From NCBI RefSeq assembly GCF_000761445.1, contig NZ_KN196470.1:78142-142141 (forward strand): a stretch of DNA of 64,000 bases. Reading direction: 5' to 3'. The notes under the pieces are model-generated. The model was not told the DNA's origin. It saw only the letters and a program-made list of their open reading frames with translations, and did not search any database. Below are positions 8,642 to 17,624 of this stretch, in pieces. Origin of the DNA: Oleiagrimonas soli (lineage in GTDB: Bacteria; Pseudomonadota; Gammaproteobacteria; Xanthomonadales; Rhodanobacteraceae). Each line of letters begins with the position of its first letter. The first letter of the stretch is position 1. The position numbers and the translations under genes were made by a program.

Positions 8642-10428
8642 GGCGACGTCTTCTTGCTCCGGTCGCGATCGCACGCGCAGCCGTAGTCCGGCTCCGGGCC
8701 GCCTTCGGCGATGAAGCGATCGATGCGCCGCGCCAGCACCGGCAGCGGCACCGAGCCGGTCGACAACACGGTGTCGTGGAAGGCACGGATGTCGAACTTC
8801 GGACCCAGCGCCTGCTCCGCCTTGGCGCGCAGCCGGCGAATTTCCAGATAGCCCAGCTCGTAGCTGAGCGCCTGGCCGGGCCAGCTGATGTAGCGGTCCA
8901 CTTCGTTGTCGATCTCGCGCTGGCTCAGCGCCGTGTTCTTGAGCATGTAGTCGATGGCCTGCTGCCGGCTCCAGCCCAGATGATGGATGCCGGTGTCGAC
9001 CACCAGCCGGCAGGCGCGCCACATCTGGTAGGTGAGGAAGCCGAAACGCTGGTAGGGCGTCTTGTAGATGCCCATCTCGTTGCCCAGGTATTCCGAGTAC
9101 AGGCCCCAGCCCTCGCCGTAGGCGGAAATGTAGCCGTCGCGCCGGAACGCCGGCTGATTGCGGGCCTCGTCGGCCAACTCCAGCTGCAGGGCGTGACCCG
9201 GATAGGACTCGTGCAGGGTCAGCGCCGGCATGTTGTACAGCGGACGCGATTTCAGATCGTAGGTGTTGACCAGATACACGTGCGGACCGCCGCGGCCGGA
9301 GGTGTAATACGACGCGATGTCGGCCGGCACCGGTTCGATGGTGAAGCGCTCGCGCGGCAAGTGGCCGAAGAAGCGCGACATCTTCCCGTCCACTTCCTTG
9401 GCCACCCAGGCGCTCTTGTCGAGCAGCTCCTGCGGCGTCTTCGCGTAGAACTGCGGATCGGTGCGCAAATAGGTCAGGAACGCCGCGAAGTCGCCCTTGA
9501 AACCAGTCTTGCGCATGGTCTCCAGCATCTGCGCGTGGATCGTGGCGACCTGCTTCAGACCGATCGCGTGGATGGCGTCGGGCGTGAGGTCCAGCGTGGT
9601 GAATTCGCGAATCTGCTGACGGTAGAACGCCTTGCCGTCCGGCATCGCCTCGGCGGCCAGCGTGGTGCGCGCCTGCGGCACGTAGACATCGTCGAAGAAC
9701 GTCAGCAGGTGCGCGTAGGCCGGAATCACGTCGTCGCGGATGGCCGACAGCGCGCGGTTCTTCAAGTCCTGCGCCTCGTCCTCCGGCAGGTTCGCGGGCA
9801 GATGCTCGAACGGCTTGTAGAAGCTGCTCCGGGTCGGATCGTCGAGTTCGGCGACGGCCTTGATCGACGCATCGCGACCGTCCAGCACCGCGCGCGGCAC
9901 GCTGAAGCCGCGCGCCAGGCCCAGCCGCATGTTCGCTTCCTGCTGCGCGAAGTAGCGCGGCACCTGACGCAGCTTGGCCAGGTAGGCGCGATAGTCCGCC
10001 AGCGTGCGCAGGTTGCCGGTGTTGAGCTCGTAACCGAGATCGGACCAGAACGCGGAGTCGCTGTTGAACGGCATCTGCCAGGTCTTGAAGCGGCCGTCGG
10101 CGACGAAGTTGGCGATCTGCCGGCGGTAGACCGCGTAGTTGATCTGCTCGGCGGGCGAGAGCGCATCGACGTCGATGGCATCCAGCTCGGTCAGCACCTT
10201 CTGCCAGTACGCCAGCCGCTTGGCCTGGTCGGCGGCGTCGACCGTGTCCAGACGGCTGTTGTCCGGCAGGTCCATGTCCGCCGGGCCGCGCGACGCACCG
10301 CTGCGCCAGGACCATTCCTGCTGGTAGATGGCCTTGAAGCGCGCGTCCGGCGAGGTCACCTGCGCGTGCGCCAGCGGCGCCGCCAGGAGCGCGCCCGCCA
10401 TCATCCAGCCCAGCCACTGCTTCATCAT
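8638..10428 (-). CDS. DUF885-family secreted protein, probable metallohydrolase
   Basis: The 596-residue protein begins with a signal peptide (MMKQWLGWMMAGALLAAPLAHA) and is otherwise a full DUF885 domain. The motif TLHESYPGHALQLELAD contains the HE...GH arrangement expected of a zinc-dependent peptidase-like active site, preceded by RGGPHVYLVNTYDL. Members are periplasmic or lipoproteins; some are annotated as dipeptidases, but no substrate is settled. A further in-frame ATG at 10452 would add eight residues before the signal peptide. It is coupled to the small membrane protein downstream. Confidence 0.85.
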   Translation of the reverse strand: MMKQWLGWMMAGALLAAPLAHAQVTSPDARFKAIYQQEWSWRSGASRGPADMDLPDNSRLDTVDAADQAKRLAYWQKVLTELDAIDVDALSPAEQINYAVYRRQIANFVADGRFKTWQMPFNSDSAFWSDLGYELNTGNLRTLADYRAYLAKLRQVPRYFAQQEANMRLGLARGFSVPRAVLDGRDASIKAVAELDDPTRSSFYKPFEHLPANLPEDEAQDLKNRALSAIRDDVIPAYAHLLTFFDDVYVPQARTTLAAEAMPDGKAFYRQQIREFTTLDLTPDAIHAIGLKQVATIHAQMLETMRKTGFKGDFAAFLTYLRTDPQFYAKTPQELLDKSAWVAKEVDGKMSRFFGHLPRERFTIEPVPADIASYYTSGRGGPHVYLVNTYDLKSRPLYNMPALTLHESYPGHALQLELADEARNQPAFRRDGYISAYGEGWGLYSEYLGNEMGIYKTPYQRFGFLTYQMWRACRLVVDTGIHHLGWSRQQAIDYMLKNTALSQREIDNEVDRYISWPGQALSYELGYLEIRRLRAKAEQALGPKFDIRAFHDTVLSTGSVPLPVLARRIDRFIAEGGPEPDYGCACDRDRSKKTSP

Positions 10429-10506
10429 GTTTCCGCCTGCGTGAACACCCATCCGGCGATGATCGCAGACCGCGCCGCGGCGGGCACGTGCCGAAGGTTC
10501 GACGGC

Positions 10507-11229
10507 TCAGCCCGGCGCGTGCGGGCGGCGGCTCACGGCGGTCAGATAGGCCCGCAGGCCGCGCGCGGGATCGTCCTCGAAGTTTTCGCCGGCATCGTCG
10601 ATGACGCTGATGCGGTCGAGCCGGAAATTGCGGAAGTCGCCGCGCATGCGGCACCACGCGCCCAGCGTCCACTTGCCGCCCCAGAACGCCAGGCACAGCG
10701 GCTCGACCACGCGCGTGCTGGGTTGTTCGGCCAGATTGCAGTAGCAAAGCCGCAGCGCCTGGCGGGCGTCGATGGCGGCATGCAGACGGTCGATGACCTG
10801 GGCGAAGTCGCGCTGATGGCGATCCTCGAACACCGGCGCGAAGATACGCGTGTGCTCGGCGCGGGCGCGCAGCGCCTCGGGCAGCACCGCCTCGATCTTG
10901 CGCATCGCCGTGGCCGCGCCGGCGGCCAGCCGCACGCCGGCGAAGGCGCGAGCGAAACGCGCGCCGACCACCAGCGCCTCCAGTTCCTCGGGACGGAACA
11001 TCAGCGGCGGCACGTCGGCGCCCTTGCGCAGCACGTAGCCGACGCCGGCCTCGCCCTCGATCGGCACGCCGGAACGCTGCAGATCGGCCACGTCGCGGTA
11101 GACCGTGCGCAGCGAGACTTCCAGCATGTCCGCCAGTCTTCGCGCCGGCAGCGCGGTGCGGCGACCGCGCAGGGCATGGATGATCTGGAACAGGCGGTCG
11201 GCGCGGCGCATGCGCGCATCATCGCGCAT
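10507..11229 (-). CDS. YafY-type transcriptional regulator (HTH_11 + WYL)
   Basis: This DNA-binding regulator of up to 240 residues has an N-terminal winged helix (RRADRLFQIIHALRG, then SLRTVYRDVADLQRSGVPIEG) and a C-terminal WYL ligand-sensing domain (WTLGAWCRMRGDFRNFRLDRISVID). WYL regulators respond to nucleic-acid or small-molecule ligands. Met7 (11211) is a likely alternative start. Its start lies 21 bp after the stop of the glutathione transferase on the same strand, so the two may be one operon and the transferase a candidate target. Confidence 0.88.
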   Translation of the reverse strand: MRDDARMRRADRLFQIIHALRGRRTALPARRLADMLEVSLRTVYRDVADLQRSGVPIEGEAGVGYVLRKGADVPPLMFRPEELEALVVGARFARAFAGVRLAAGAATAMRKIEAVLPEALRARAEHTRIFAPVFEDRHQRDFAQVIDRLHAAIDARQALRLCYCNLAEQPSTRVVEPLCLAFWGGKWTLGAWCRMRGDFRNFRLDRISVIDDAGENFEDDPARGLRAYLTAVSRRPHAPG

Positions 11230-11250
11230 GTCGCCACCGACCGCGACGGA

Positions 11251-11883
11251 TCAACCCTCCTGGCTGGCCGCCAGCGCTTTATCCTTCTGTGCCGCGCGCG
11301 CCATCGCCGGACGCGCCATGACGCGGTCGATGTAGGCGCGCATTGCCGGCGTCTCCGGCACCAGGCCGAAACCCACGGTCCAGTTCAAGGCCGTGCCCCA
11401 CAGCACATCGGCCGCGGTAAAGCGGTCGCCCAGCCACCACTCGCCCTGGTCGACTTGCGCACGCACCAGCGCCATCACGTCCTCGAAGCCGCCGTAGGGC
11501 GAGGTCGACTTCGCCGCCGGTTCGCGCTTCATCGAGCGGTCCACCACCGCCGGCTCGAAACAGGAACCGTAGAACACCATCCAGCGCAGATACGGGCCGC
11601 GCAGCGGATCGGTCAGCGACGGCGCCAATCCTTTCTCCGGGTACAGATCGGCCAGGTACATCATCACCGCCGGCTGCTCGGTAATCAGCGCCTCGCCGTG
11701 GCGGATCGCCGGCACCTTGCCCATCGGATTGATCGCCAAGTACTCCGGATCGCGCTGGGTGCCGGTCTTGAAGTTGAGCACGTGCATGTCGTAGTCCACG
11801 CCCAGCTCCTCGAACAGGGCGCGGGTGCCGCCGGAACGGCTGTGCGGGGCATGGAAGAAAGTGACGTACGGGGTTGGACTCAC
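11251..11883 (-). CDS. Glutathione S-transferase family protein
   Basis: The 210-residue cytosolic GST begins with a thioredoxin-fold domain (YVTFFHAPHSRSGGTRALFEELG, INPMGKVPAIRHG, then TEQPAVMMYLAD) and ends in an all-helical domain (FTAADVLWGTALNWT). The cis-Pro in GKVPA and the EQ-A Gln/Ser-type glutathione contact are present. I chose GTG 11883 because AGGAG lies seven bases upstream; ATGs 36-39 bases further out lack such a site. Substrate unknown. A WYL regulator follows on the same strand. Confidence 0.85.
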   Translation of the reverse strand: MSPTPYVTFFHAPHSRSGGTRALFEELGVDYDMHVLNFKTGTQRDPEYLAINPMGKVPAIRHGEALITEQPAVMMYLADLYPEKGLAPSLTDPLRGPYLRWMVFYGSCFEPAVVDRSMKREPAAKSTSPYGGFEDVMALVRAQVDQGEWWLGDRFTAADVLWGTALNWTVGFGLVPETPAMRAYIDRVMARPAMARAAQKDKALAASQEG

Positions 11884-12032
11884 GGGATCGCTCCTCGTTC
11901 GGCAGGTCGATACGGGCATCATGCGCCGCCCCTGCTGCCAGCGTGGTGTCAGCAGCCTGAACGGGGGCGGCGACTTTCGGGTCCGGCCCGCGTCCGCGAC
12001 AATAGCGTCTTTATCCGCGACGGAATCCCGCC

Positions 12033-13037
12033 ATGAAGTCCATCACCCTGACACAGTTCCTGACCGAGGAGCGCCGCGCCGGCTACGGCAGCACCGACCT
12101 GACCCAGCTGCTGGAAGTGGTGGCGCGCGCCTGCAAGCGCATCGGCGTGGCGACCGGCAAGGGCGCGCTGGGCGGCGTGCTGGGCGAGGCCGGTTCGGAC
12201 AACGTGCAGGGCGAGGCGCAGAAGAAGCTGGACGTGCTGTCCAACGAGATCCTGCTCGACGCCAACGCCTGGGGTGGGCATCTGGCCGCCTGCGCCTCGG
12301 AGGAGATGGCCGATCCGCAGCCGATTCCCGACGCCTATCCCAAGGGCGGCTACCTGCTGCTGTTCGATCCGCTGGACGGCAGTTCCAACATCGACGTCAA
12401 CATCGCCGTCGGCACCATCTTCTCGGTGCTGCGCCGGCCGCAGGGCCACCGCCAGGACGTGTCGGTGAACGAGTTCCTGCAGCCGGGTACGCAGCAGGTC
12501 GCCGCCGGCTACGTGGTCTACGGCCCCAGCACGCTGCTCGTGCTGACGCTCGGCCACGGTACCCACGTGTTCACTCTGGACCGCGAGGTCGGCAGCTTCA
12601 TCCTCACCCGCCGCGACGCGACGATTCCCGAGGAGACTTCCGAATTCGCCGTGAACATGTCCAACCAGCGCTACTGGGAGCCGCCGATGCAGCGCTACGT
12701 CGACGATCTGCTGGCCGGCAAGGAAGGTCCGCGCGAGCGCGACTTCAACATGCGCTGGGTGGCCTCGATGGTGGCCGACGTGCACCGCATCCTCACCCGC
12801 GGCGGCATCTTCAGCTACCCGCTGGACAGCAAGATCGCCGCCAAGGGCGGCAAGCTGCGACTGATGTACGAGGCCAACCCGATGGCCTTCATCGTCGAGC
12901 AGGCCGGCGGCGCGGCCAGCACCGGCCGCGGCCGCATCATGGACCTGCAGCCCGAAGCGCTGCATCAGCGCGTGCCGGTGTTCCTCGGTTCCAAAGCCGA
13001 GGTCGAGACTGCCGAGCGCTATCATCTGGACGCGTAA
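12033..13037 (+). CDS. fbp: Fructose-1,6-bisphosphatase class I
   Basis: Gluconeogenic enzyme hydrolysing fructose-1,6-bisphosphate to fructose-6-phosphate. The 334-residue protein has the metal-binding [15 protein letters not shown], the preceding acidic ASEEM, and the substrate-site [11 protein letters not shown] and [19 protein letters not shown]. All catalytic acidic residues expected for class I are present and the length is standard. It appears to be a single-gene unit. Confidence 0.96.
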   Translation: MKSITLTQFLTEERRAGYGSTDLTQLLEVVARACKRIGVATGKGALGGVLGEAGSDNVQGEAQKKLDVLSNEILLDANAWGGHLAACASEEMADPQPIPDAYPKGGYLLLFDPLDGSSNIDVNIAVGTIFSVLRRPQGHRQDVSVNEFLQPGTQQVAAGYVVYGPSTLLVLTLGHGTHVFTLDREVGSFILTRRDATIPEETSEFAVNMSNQRYWEPPMQRYVDDLLAGKEGPRERDFNMRWVASMVADVHRILTRGGIFSYPLDSKIAAKGGKLRLMYEANPMAFIVEQAGGAASTGRGRIMDLQPEALHQRVPVFLGSKAEVETAERYHLDA

Positions 13038-13154
13038 CCACCAAATTATCTATTCAATTATTTATTCAAAATCGCTCTTTTTTTCTACCAAAAATATTGT
13101 TTGTATTGGTTTTTTGATGTAGAAGTAGATTCATCTATCTATTCACTAAACCGT
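13038..13154 (+). promoter_or_regulatory. AT-rich leader with repeated TATTCA motifs upstream of the HipA-like gene
   Basis: About 117 bp of strongly AT-rich DNA separates fbp from the HipA-like gene, in sharp contrast to its surroundings. TATTCA occurs at 13051, 13063 and 13140, twice preceded by C. T-rich runs occur at 13078-13084 and 13110-13116. It probably holds the promoter and operators of the kinase gene; no single promoter is clear enough to name. Confidence 0.45.
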
Positions 13155-14531
13155 ATGCCTGCGCAGACGAACGTCACAACGTCTTTGCTGGATGCGCTGC
13201 GCCGCCGCGGTCCCAGCACCGCGGCGGACCTGAGTCGCGAACTCGGGATCAGCCAGCCAACCCTTTCGCGTCGTATCGCGGACGCGGGCGAGCACGTCGT
13301 GCGCATGGGTCGCGCCCGCGCCACGCGTTACGCGTTGGCGCGCGATGTCCGCGGGCTGGGTAGCCGCTGGCCGCTCTATCGCATCGACACGCAGGGTCGT
13401 CCGCATCGGTTCGCACAGCTGCATGCGCTGCACAACGATCATTTCTATCTCGAAACCGACCATGCTCCCGCGTGGCTGCGCGGCGAGTTCTCCCGGGGAC
13501 TGTTCCCGGGCCTTCCCTGGTTCATGGACGACATGCGGCCGCAGGGCTTTCTGGGTCGCGCGTTTGCACAGCGCCACGCCAACGAACTGGGTCTGCGCAA
13601 CGAACTGAACTTGTGGGACGCCGCCGACACGCTCACCGCGCTGCTGTTGCGCGGTGACGATGCGCCCGGCAACTTCGTGGTCAGCGAGAACGCACTGAAG
13701 CATGCCCTGGAAACGCAGCCTCGAACCGTGCTTGCCGCGCAGAGAAACCAGCATTACGCCACGTTCGCCCAAACGGCGATGCAGGGCGATCCGGTCGGCT
13801 CCTCGGCCGCCGGCGAACAACCCAAGTTCACGACCCGAATCCTTGAAGATGACGGCTCCGTGCGCGATGTCATCGTGAAATTCACGGAGCGCCTCGATAC
13901 CGGCGATGGTGTCGCGCGGCGATGGGCCGACCTGCTGCATGCCGAGTGTCTCGCGGCACGTCTCCTGCGCGCGCACGGCATCGAGTGCGCGCTTGTCGAC
14001 TGCATCGATGTCGATGACAGGCGCTATCTGGAATCGACCCGCTTCGATCGCATCGGGCCGCACGGACGCCGCGGGTTCGTCACCCTCGCCGCCCTTGATG
14101 ATACCCATTACGGGGACCGGGACGACTGGGCGCATGCGGCGCAGCGACTGCAACGGGACGACTGGATCTCCCCGGACGATGCCAGGCAGATCAGCTTGCG
14201 CTGGTGGTTCGGTCGCCTGATCGCGAACAACGACATGCATTTCGGCAATCTTGGCTTCTTTCTGGACGACACTCTGCCGCTGCGGTTGGCGCCCAGCTAC
14301 GACATGCTGCCCATGGCGTATCGCCCGCGGACCAGCGGCGCGCTACCCGATCACGTGATGGAGCCGCCGTCGCCGCTTCCGGAGTTTCTGGACGTCTGGC
14401 GCGAAGCCGCTTCGCTGGCCGAAAGGTATTGGCGCACACTGGCCGAAGAACCTCCGGTCAGCGCCCCTTTCCGCGATATCGCCGGAGCCAATGCCGTCCG
14501 CGTCCGGGAGGCCCTGAAGCGCTTCGGATGA
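13155..14531 (+). CDS. HipA-family kinase with fused N-terminal HTH (YjjJ type)
   Basis: The 458-residue protein joins a winged helix (TSLLDALRRRGPSTAADLSRELGISQPTLSRRI) to a HipA-like kinase. Kinase features seen: GEQPKF (ATP-binding loop), VIVKF (the ATP-contacting Lys), RYLESTRFDR, the catalytic loop NNDMHFGNLGF and the metal-binding Asp in PSYDMLPM. In E. coli, YjjJ has this layout and is toxic when overproduced; HipA phosphorylates glutamyl-tRNA synthetase. No separate HipB-like antitoxin is adjacent, so the fused HTH may do the repression. ATG 13155 gives the normal start; the frame is open 18 codons further into AT-rich DNA. Confidence 0.86.
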   Translation: MPAQTNVTTSLLDALRRRGPSTAADLSRELGISQPTLSRRIADAGEHVVRMGRARATRYALARDVRGLGSRWPLYRIDTQGRPHRFAQLHALHNDHFYLETDHAPAWLRGEFSRGLFPGLPWFMDDMRPQGFLGRAFAQRHANELGLRNELNLWDAADTLTALLLRGDDAPGNFVVSENALKHALETQPRTVLAAQRNQHYATFAQTAMQGDPVGSSAAGEQPKFTTRILEDDGSVRDVIVKFTERLDTGDGVARRWADLLHAECLAARLLRAHGIECALVDCIDVDDRRYLESTRFDRIGPHGRRGFVTLAALDDTHYGDRDDWAHAAQRLQRDDWISPDDARQISLRWWFGRLIANNDMHFGNLGFFLDDTLPLRLAPSYDMLPMAYRPRTSGALPDHVMEPPSPLPEFLDVWREAASLAERYWRTLAEEPPVSAPFRDIAGANAVRVREALKRFG

Positions 14532-14542
14532 ACATCCCGCCG

Positions 14543-14572
14543 GGCCGTGCGCAGGACAACGCGCACGGCCCG
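14543..14572. terminator. Hairpin between convergent genes, probable terminator
   Basis: A perfect 11-bp GC-rich stem (GGGCCGTGCGC / GCGCACGGCCC) with an 8-base loop lies between the stop codons of the HipA-like gene and nadV. The tract after it is only weakly T-rich on the plus strand (gggctttc), so efficiency is uncertain. Confidence 0.5.
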
Positions 14573-14580
14573 ACGGGCTT

Positions 14581-15999
14581 TCACGCCGCGTTGCTGCGCG
14601 CGCGGATGTCCTCGAAGCGCCAGTCGCGCAGCAGCTCGCCGTTCTCCCACACCGTCTCCATCGCGTGCGACCAGCCGACCGGCGGCTGCAGTTCGTCGAC
14701 GCGAGCCAGTTCCGGCGGCACCTCGACGGTCTTCCAGGTGCCGTATTCGCGGTGACGCAGCAGCGTCAGACGACCGCGCTTCGAGTGCTTGCCGGGGTCG
14801 GTGACGGGCTGCTTGTAGACGTCGATCCAGCGGCCGTCGACGTGCGCGGCCGAGCACTTCAGCGCAAATTTCTGGGTGTCGCGGTTGAGCTTCTGCAGCA
14901 AGCCGCCGCCCATGCCGAAGGTGAGATTGTCGGTGGCGTAACCGGCTTCGGTGACGCGCTCCAGAATCGCGCGGATGCTGTCCGGGTCGACGCCGTCGCC
15001 CTGAATCACGCGCACGTGGTGGAGCACCTTGAAGCCCTTGCTGTTAACGGTGCTGCCGAAGGCTTCGTCGAGCAGCTGCAGGCAGCGCAGCACGACTTCC
15101 ACCGGATCGCCCGAGTCGGGCCGCACCACCAGCGTGGCGCCCGAATCGATGACTTCCTGGCGCAGCGTGCGGCCCCAGTGCTCGCGCACCGCGTGGTAGA
15201 TGTCGTAGCTGTCCGACACCACCGCCACCAGCCCGCCTTCGCGGCCCAGCTTGCGCAGCATGTTGCGGTAGGCGTCGACCTCGCGCTCGCGGCCCCAGCT
15301 GGTCATGGTGCTGTGTTCCGAGGCCGGGATCGAGAAGCCGGCCATCGGCTCGTGATAGTAGGCCTTGGCCGTGAGCACGCCGGCGATGGTGTCGGTGCCG
15401 AGGAAGTTCACCAGATGCGCCGCGCCGCCGAGACCGGCCGACTCGGCGCTCGACACGCCGCGCGCGCCGAAGTCGTGCAGCTTGAAGCTCAGCTGGCCGT
15501 CCGGGTCGTCGCTGGTGCGTTCGAGGAACTCGCCGATCATGCGCTTCACGTGCCAGCTGATGGTGGCCACGGTGACCGGGTACCACAGGCGCAGCAGCAG
15601 GGTCTCGACGTAGCTGGGCAGCCAGAACGCCTGCGGGTCGGTCGACTCGATGGTCGCCAGGGCGTGATGCACCGGCACCACGCTGCCCTCGGGCACGGCG
15701 CGGATGCGCAGCGGCAGATGTCCGCCGTGGGTGTCGACGATGTGTCGCCAGCCGGCGGCGTTGAACGGTTCGCCGTGGGCTGCGAAGAAGGCCGCCGCCT
15801 CGTCGACGTCGGCGTGCGTGACCGGCCGCGCCAGACGCTCCTTGAGGATCGCCTGCAGGCCGAAGAACAGCGTGCGGTCGTAGCGCCCGCCGCGCGACTC
15901 GACGTAGAAGAACGTGCCGTCGGTGTGCGGCGGGTACTGCAGCCAGTGGCTGGCCTTGTAGCTGTCGGTATCGAGGATGAGGTTGTCTAGATGGCGCAT
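14581..15999 (-). CDS. nadV: Nicotinamide phosphoribosyltransferase
   Basis: Makes nicotinamide mononucleotide from nicotinamide and PRPP, the first step of the deamidation-free NAD salvage route. The 472-residue product matches the NAMPT/NadV family: LDTDSYKASHWLQYPP at the start, LHDFGARGVSSAESAGLGGAAHL, the SEHSTMTSWG stretch with the active-site His, RPDSGDPV for phosphoribosyl binding and GMGGGLLQKLNRDTQKF. The next enzyme of the pathway is encoded 64 bp upstream on the same strand, so the two form a salvage operon. Confidence 0.95.
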   Translation of the reverse strand: MRHLDNLILDTDSYKASHWLQYPPHTDGTFFYVESRGGRYDRTLFFGLQAILKERLARPVTHADVDEAAAFFAAHGEPFNAAGWRHIVDTHGGHLPLRIRAVPEGSVVPVHHALATIESTDPQAFWLPSYVETLLLRLWYPVTVATISWHVKRMIGEFLERTSDDPDGQLSFKLHDFGARGVSSAESAGLGGAAHLVNFLGTDTIAGVLTAKAYYHEPMAGFSIPASEHSTMTSWGREREVDAYRNMLRKLGREGGLVAVVSDSYDIYHAVREHWGRTLRQEVIDSGATLVVRPDSGDPVEVVLRCLQLLDEAFGSTVNSKGFKVLHHVRVIQGDGVDPDSIRAILERVTEAGYATDNLTFGMGGGLLQKLNRDTQKFALKCSAAHVDGRWIDVYKQPVTDPGKHSKRGRLTLLRHREYGTWKTVEVPPELARVDELQPPVGWSHAMETVWENGELLRDWRFEDIRARSNAA

Positions 16000-16029
16000 G
16001 ACGAAAAGCTCCTTCTCGTCGGGAGGTGA

Positions 16030-16050
16030 GCCGGCGGTCTGTCCGCCGGC
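16030..16050 (-). promoter_or_regulatory. Intercistronic hairpin between nadM-like gene and nadV
   Basis: A perfect 8-bp stem (GCCGGCGG / CCGCCGGC) with a 5-base loop sits in the 64-bp gap between the two NAD-salvage genes. There is no T-run, so a role in mRNA processing or stability is more likely than termination. Confidence 0.35.
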
Positions 16051-16063
16051 GGGATCGACCGCA

Positions 16064-17113
16064 TCAGCTGCGGCCGAGAACGAATTCGAGGATGTGCAGA
16101 TGGTCCTCGAACAGGCGCGGCCCCATGTCCAGCGCTTCGGCGACCGGGAACCAGCGCGCCTTCTCGGCGTCGTCGCCGCCGCGCACGCGGGGCAGTTCGC
16201 CGCTGGGAAAATCGAAGTGGAAGGCGTGAGTGATGGTGCGTCCGCGCTGCGAACGGTCCGGATGATCGAACACGTGCTGGCCGCGCAGTGAGCCGCGCAG
16301 CACCGGCAGCGGCAGCTTCAGGCGGGTTTCCTCGCGCAGCTCGCGCAGGCAGCTGTCGAGGATGCTCTCGTCCTGCTGCACGAAGCCGCCCGGCAGCGCC
16401 CACAGCCCCTTGCCCGGCGCGGCGCGGCGGCGCACCAGCAGCACGTGGCCCGAATGCACCACCACCGCGTCGGCGGTGACGAAGGTCGGCGGGTACGGCG
16501 CATCGGCCCAACCGGCGCGGTAGTCGCGGATGAAGCGGTATTCCTCGACCAGCTGCGTGTAGGCCGGGGTGTTGCGGCGGAACGCGTCGAGCATCTCGAA
16601 CACCGGCGCGGGCACGTTGGCCTGCAGCAGGCGCATGGCGCCGTTGCCGTGCTCGTCGGCGGCCTCGAACAAGTAGCGACGCAATTCGGTGGCCGACAGC
16701 GTCTCGGTGCGCTGCACGTCCTGCAGCGGCCACTGCGGAAATTCGCGCAGGTAGTAGCTGCTGGCGTCCTTGTCCTGGCCGATCAGGCCGATGCGCGCGT
16801 CCGCGCCGCCGCCGTCAACGTGCACGACCTCGGCCACCGCGCGTTGCACGTCGGCCAGCCAGTGCGGCTCGTTGTAGAGATGGTCGCGCAGCGGGCGGAA
16901 CAGCAGGCGATCGTCCACGTCCTCCAGCGCCGCGCGCGCCATGATCTCGCGTTCGGCGACGGTCCAGGGATTGCGGATGGTGCGGGGGGCGTCGGCGCAG
17001 CCGACCAGGAAGATGAGTTTGCGCGCGCGGCCCAGGGCGGCGCGGGCGACGGCGGCGTGACCGTTGTGGAACGGTTCGAAGCGGCCGATGAAGACCAGAT
17101 AGTCGTAGTCCAT
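16064..17113 (-). CDS. Bifunctional nicotinamide-nucleotide adenylyltransferase / Nudix hydrolase
   Basis: The 349-residue fusion begins with a NadM-like nucleotidyltransferase (FIGRFEPFHNGHAAV with the HxGH motif, then NPWTVAEREIM) that would adenylylate nicotinamide mononucleotide to NAD. It ends with a Nudix domain whose box is intact: GGFVQQDES, then LRELREET. Nudix partners of this family often cleave ADP-ribose or related metabolites. It precedes nadV on the same strand, completing nicotinamide-to-NAD salvage. A plausible promoter (TTGCAT-16-TACGAT, minus strand) lies at 17168-17195, back to back with the GntR promoter. Confidence 0.93.
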   Translation of the reverse strand: MDYDYLVFIGRFEPFHNGHAAVARAALGRARKLIFLVGCADAPRTIRNPWTVAEREIMARAALEDVDDRLLFRPLRDHLYNEPHWLADVQRAVAEVVHVDGGGADARIGLIGQDKDASSYYLREFPQWPLQDVQRTETLSATELRRYLFEAADEHGNGAMRLLQANVPAPVFEMLDAFRRNTPAYTQLVEEYRFIRDYRAGWADAPYPPTFVTADAVVVHSGHVLLVRRRAAPGKGLWALPGGFVQQDESILDSCLRELREETRLKLPLPVLRGSLRGQHVFDHPDRSQRGRTITHAFHFDFPSGELPRVRGGDDAEKARWFPVAEALDMGPRLFEDHLHILEFVLGRS

Positions 17114-17167
17114 GAGACTCCCTCACGGTGGCGTTGTCGCCGCGAGTCTGTCCCGCGGCTCGGTTTC

Positions 17168-17195
17168 ATCGTACGCCTGCGGCGCGGCGATGCAA
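17168..17195 (-). promoter_or_regulatory. Putative promoter of the NAD salvage operon
   Basis: On the minus strand TTGCAT (17190-17195) and TACGAT (17168-17173) are separated by 16 bp, about 55 bp before the adenylyltransferase start. This is a pattern match only. Confidence 0.45.
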
Positions 17196-17200
17196 AGGAC

Positions 17201-17237
17201 TTGACATCGCACCAAGTGTATTGTTGTATTGATACAC
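17201..17237 (+). promoter_or_regulatory. Promoter with palindromic GntR (YtrA-type) operator
   Basis: A perfect -35 TTGACA (17201-17206) is followed after 17 bp by TTGTAT (17224-17229). A palindrome with arms GTGTAT (17216-17221) and ATACAC (17232-17237) covers the -10 region and ends on the base before the ATG at 17238. The spacing predicts transcription beginning at or within a base or two of the start codon, giving a leaderless message. Autorepression by the encoded regulator is inferred. Confidence 0.65.
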
Positions 17238-17621
17238 ATGGATGCATCGATCCTCACCATTCAACCGACGTCGCCGGAGCCGATCTACCGGCAGATCGTC
17301 GAACAGCTGCGGCGCCTGATCGCCGGCGGCCAGCTGACGCCGGGCGAAAAACTGCCCTCGGTGCGCGAGGTGGCCGGCTTCCATGCGGTCAACCCGATGA
17401 CCGTGTCGCGCGCCTACGGCCTGGCCGAATCCGAAGGCCTGCTCGAACGCCAACGCGGCAAGGGCATGGTGGTGGCGACCGGGCAGGGCATCAGCCGCAG
17501 CGAGAACGAACGCATGCAACTGCTGGAACCGCATCTGCACGAAACCGCGCGCCAGGCGCGCGAACTGGAACTGCCCGCCGACGAAGTCGTGCGGCGGCTG
17601 CAACAACTGCTGGGGGAATAA
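17238..17621 (+). CDS. GntR-family regulator, YtrA subfamily
   Basis: The 127-residue protein has the GntR winged helix (PIYRQIVEQLRRLIAGGQLTPGEKLPSVREVAGFHAVNPMTVSRAYGLAESEGL) and only a short helical tail, as in the YtrA subfamily. These usually repress their own operon, which encodes an ABC transporter, and that arrangement is present here. ATG 17238 lies just after the operator palindrome. An in-frame TTG at 17229 falls inside the -10 hexamer and is unlikely. Xanthomonas HpaR1, a virulence regulator, is of this subfamily; orthology is not established here. Confidence 0.9.
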   Translation: MDASILTIQPTSPEPIYRQIVEQLRRLIAGGQLTPGEKLPSVREVAGFHAVNPMTVSRAYGLAESEGLLERQRGKGMVVATGQGISRSENERMQLLEPHLHETARQARELELPADEVVRRLQQLLGE

Positions 17622-17624
17622 CGC

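Noticed and set aside
8413-12036. Very long plus-strand open frame (about 1,200 codons)
   Set aside because: It lies antisense to the DUF885, WYL and GST genes, is rich in Arg/His/Gln as shadow frames are in GC-rich DNA, and has no recognisable domain.
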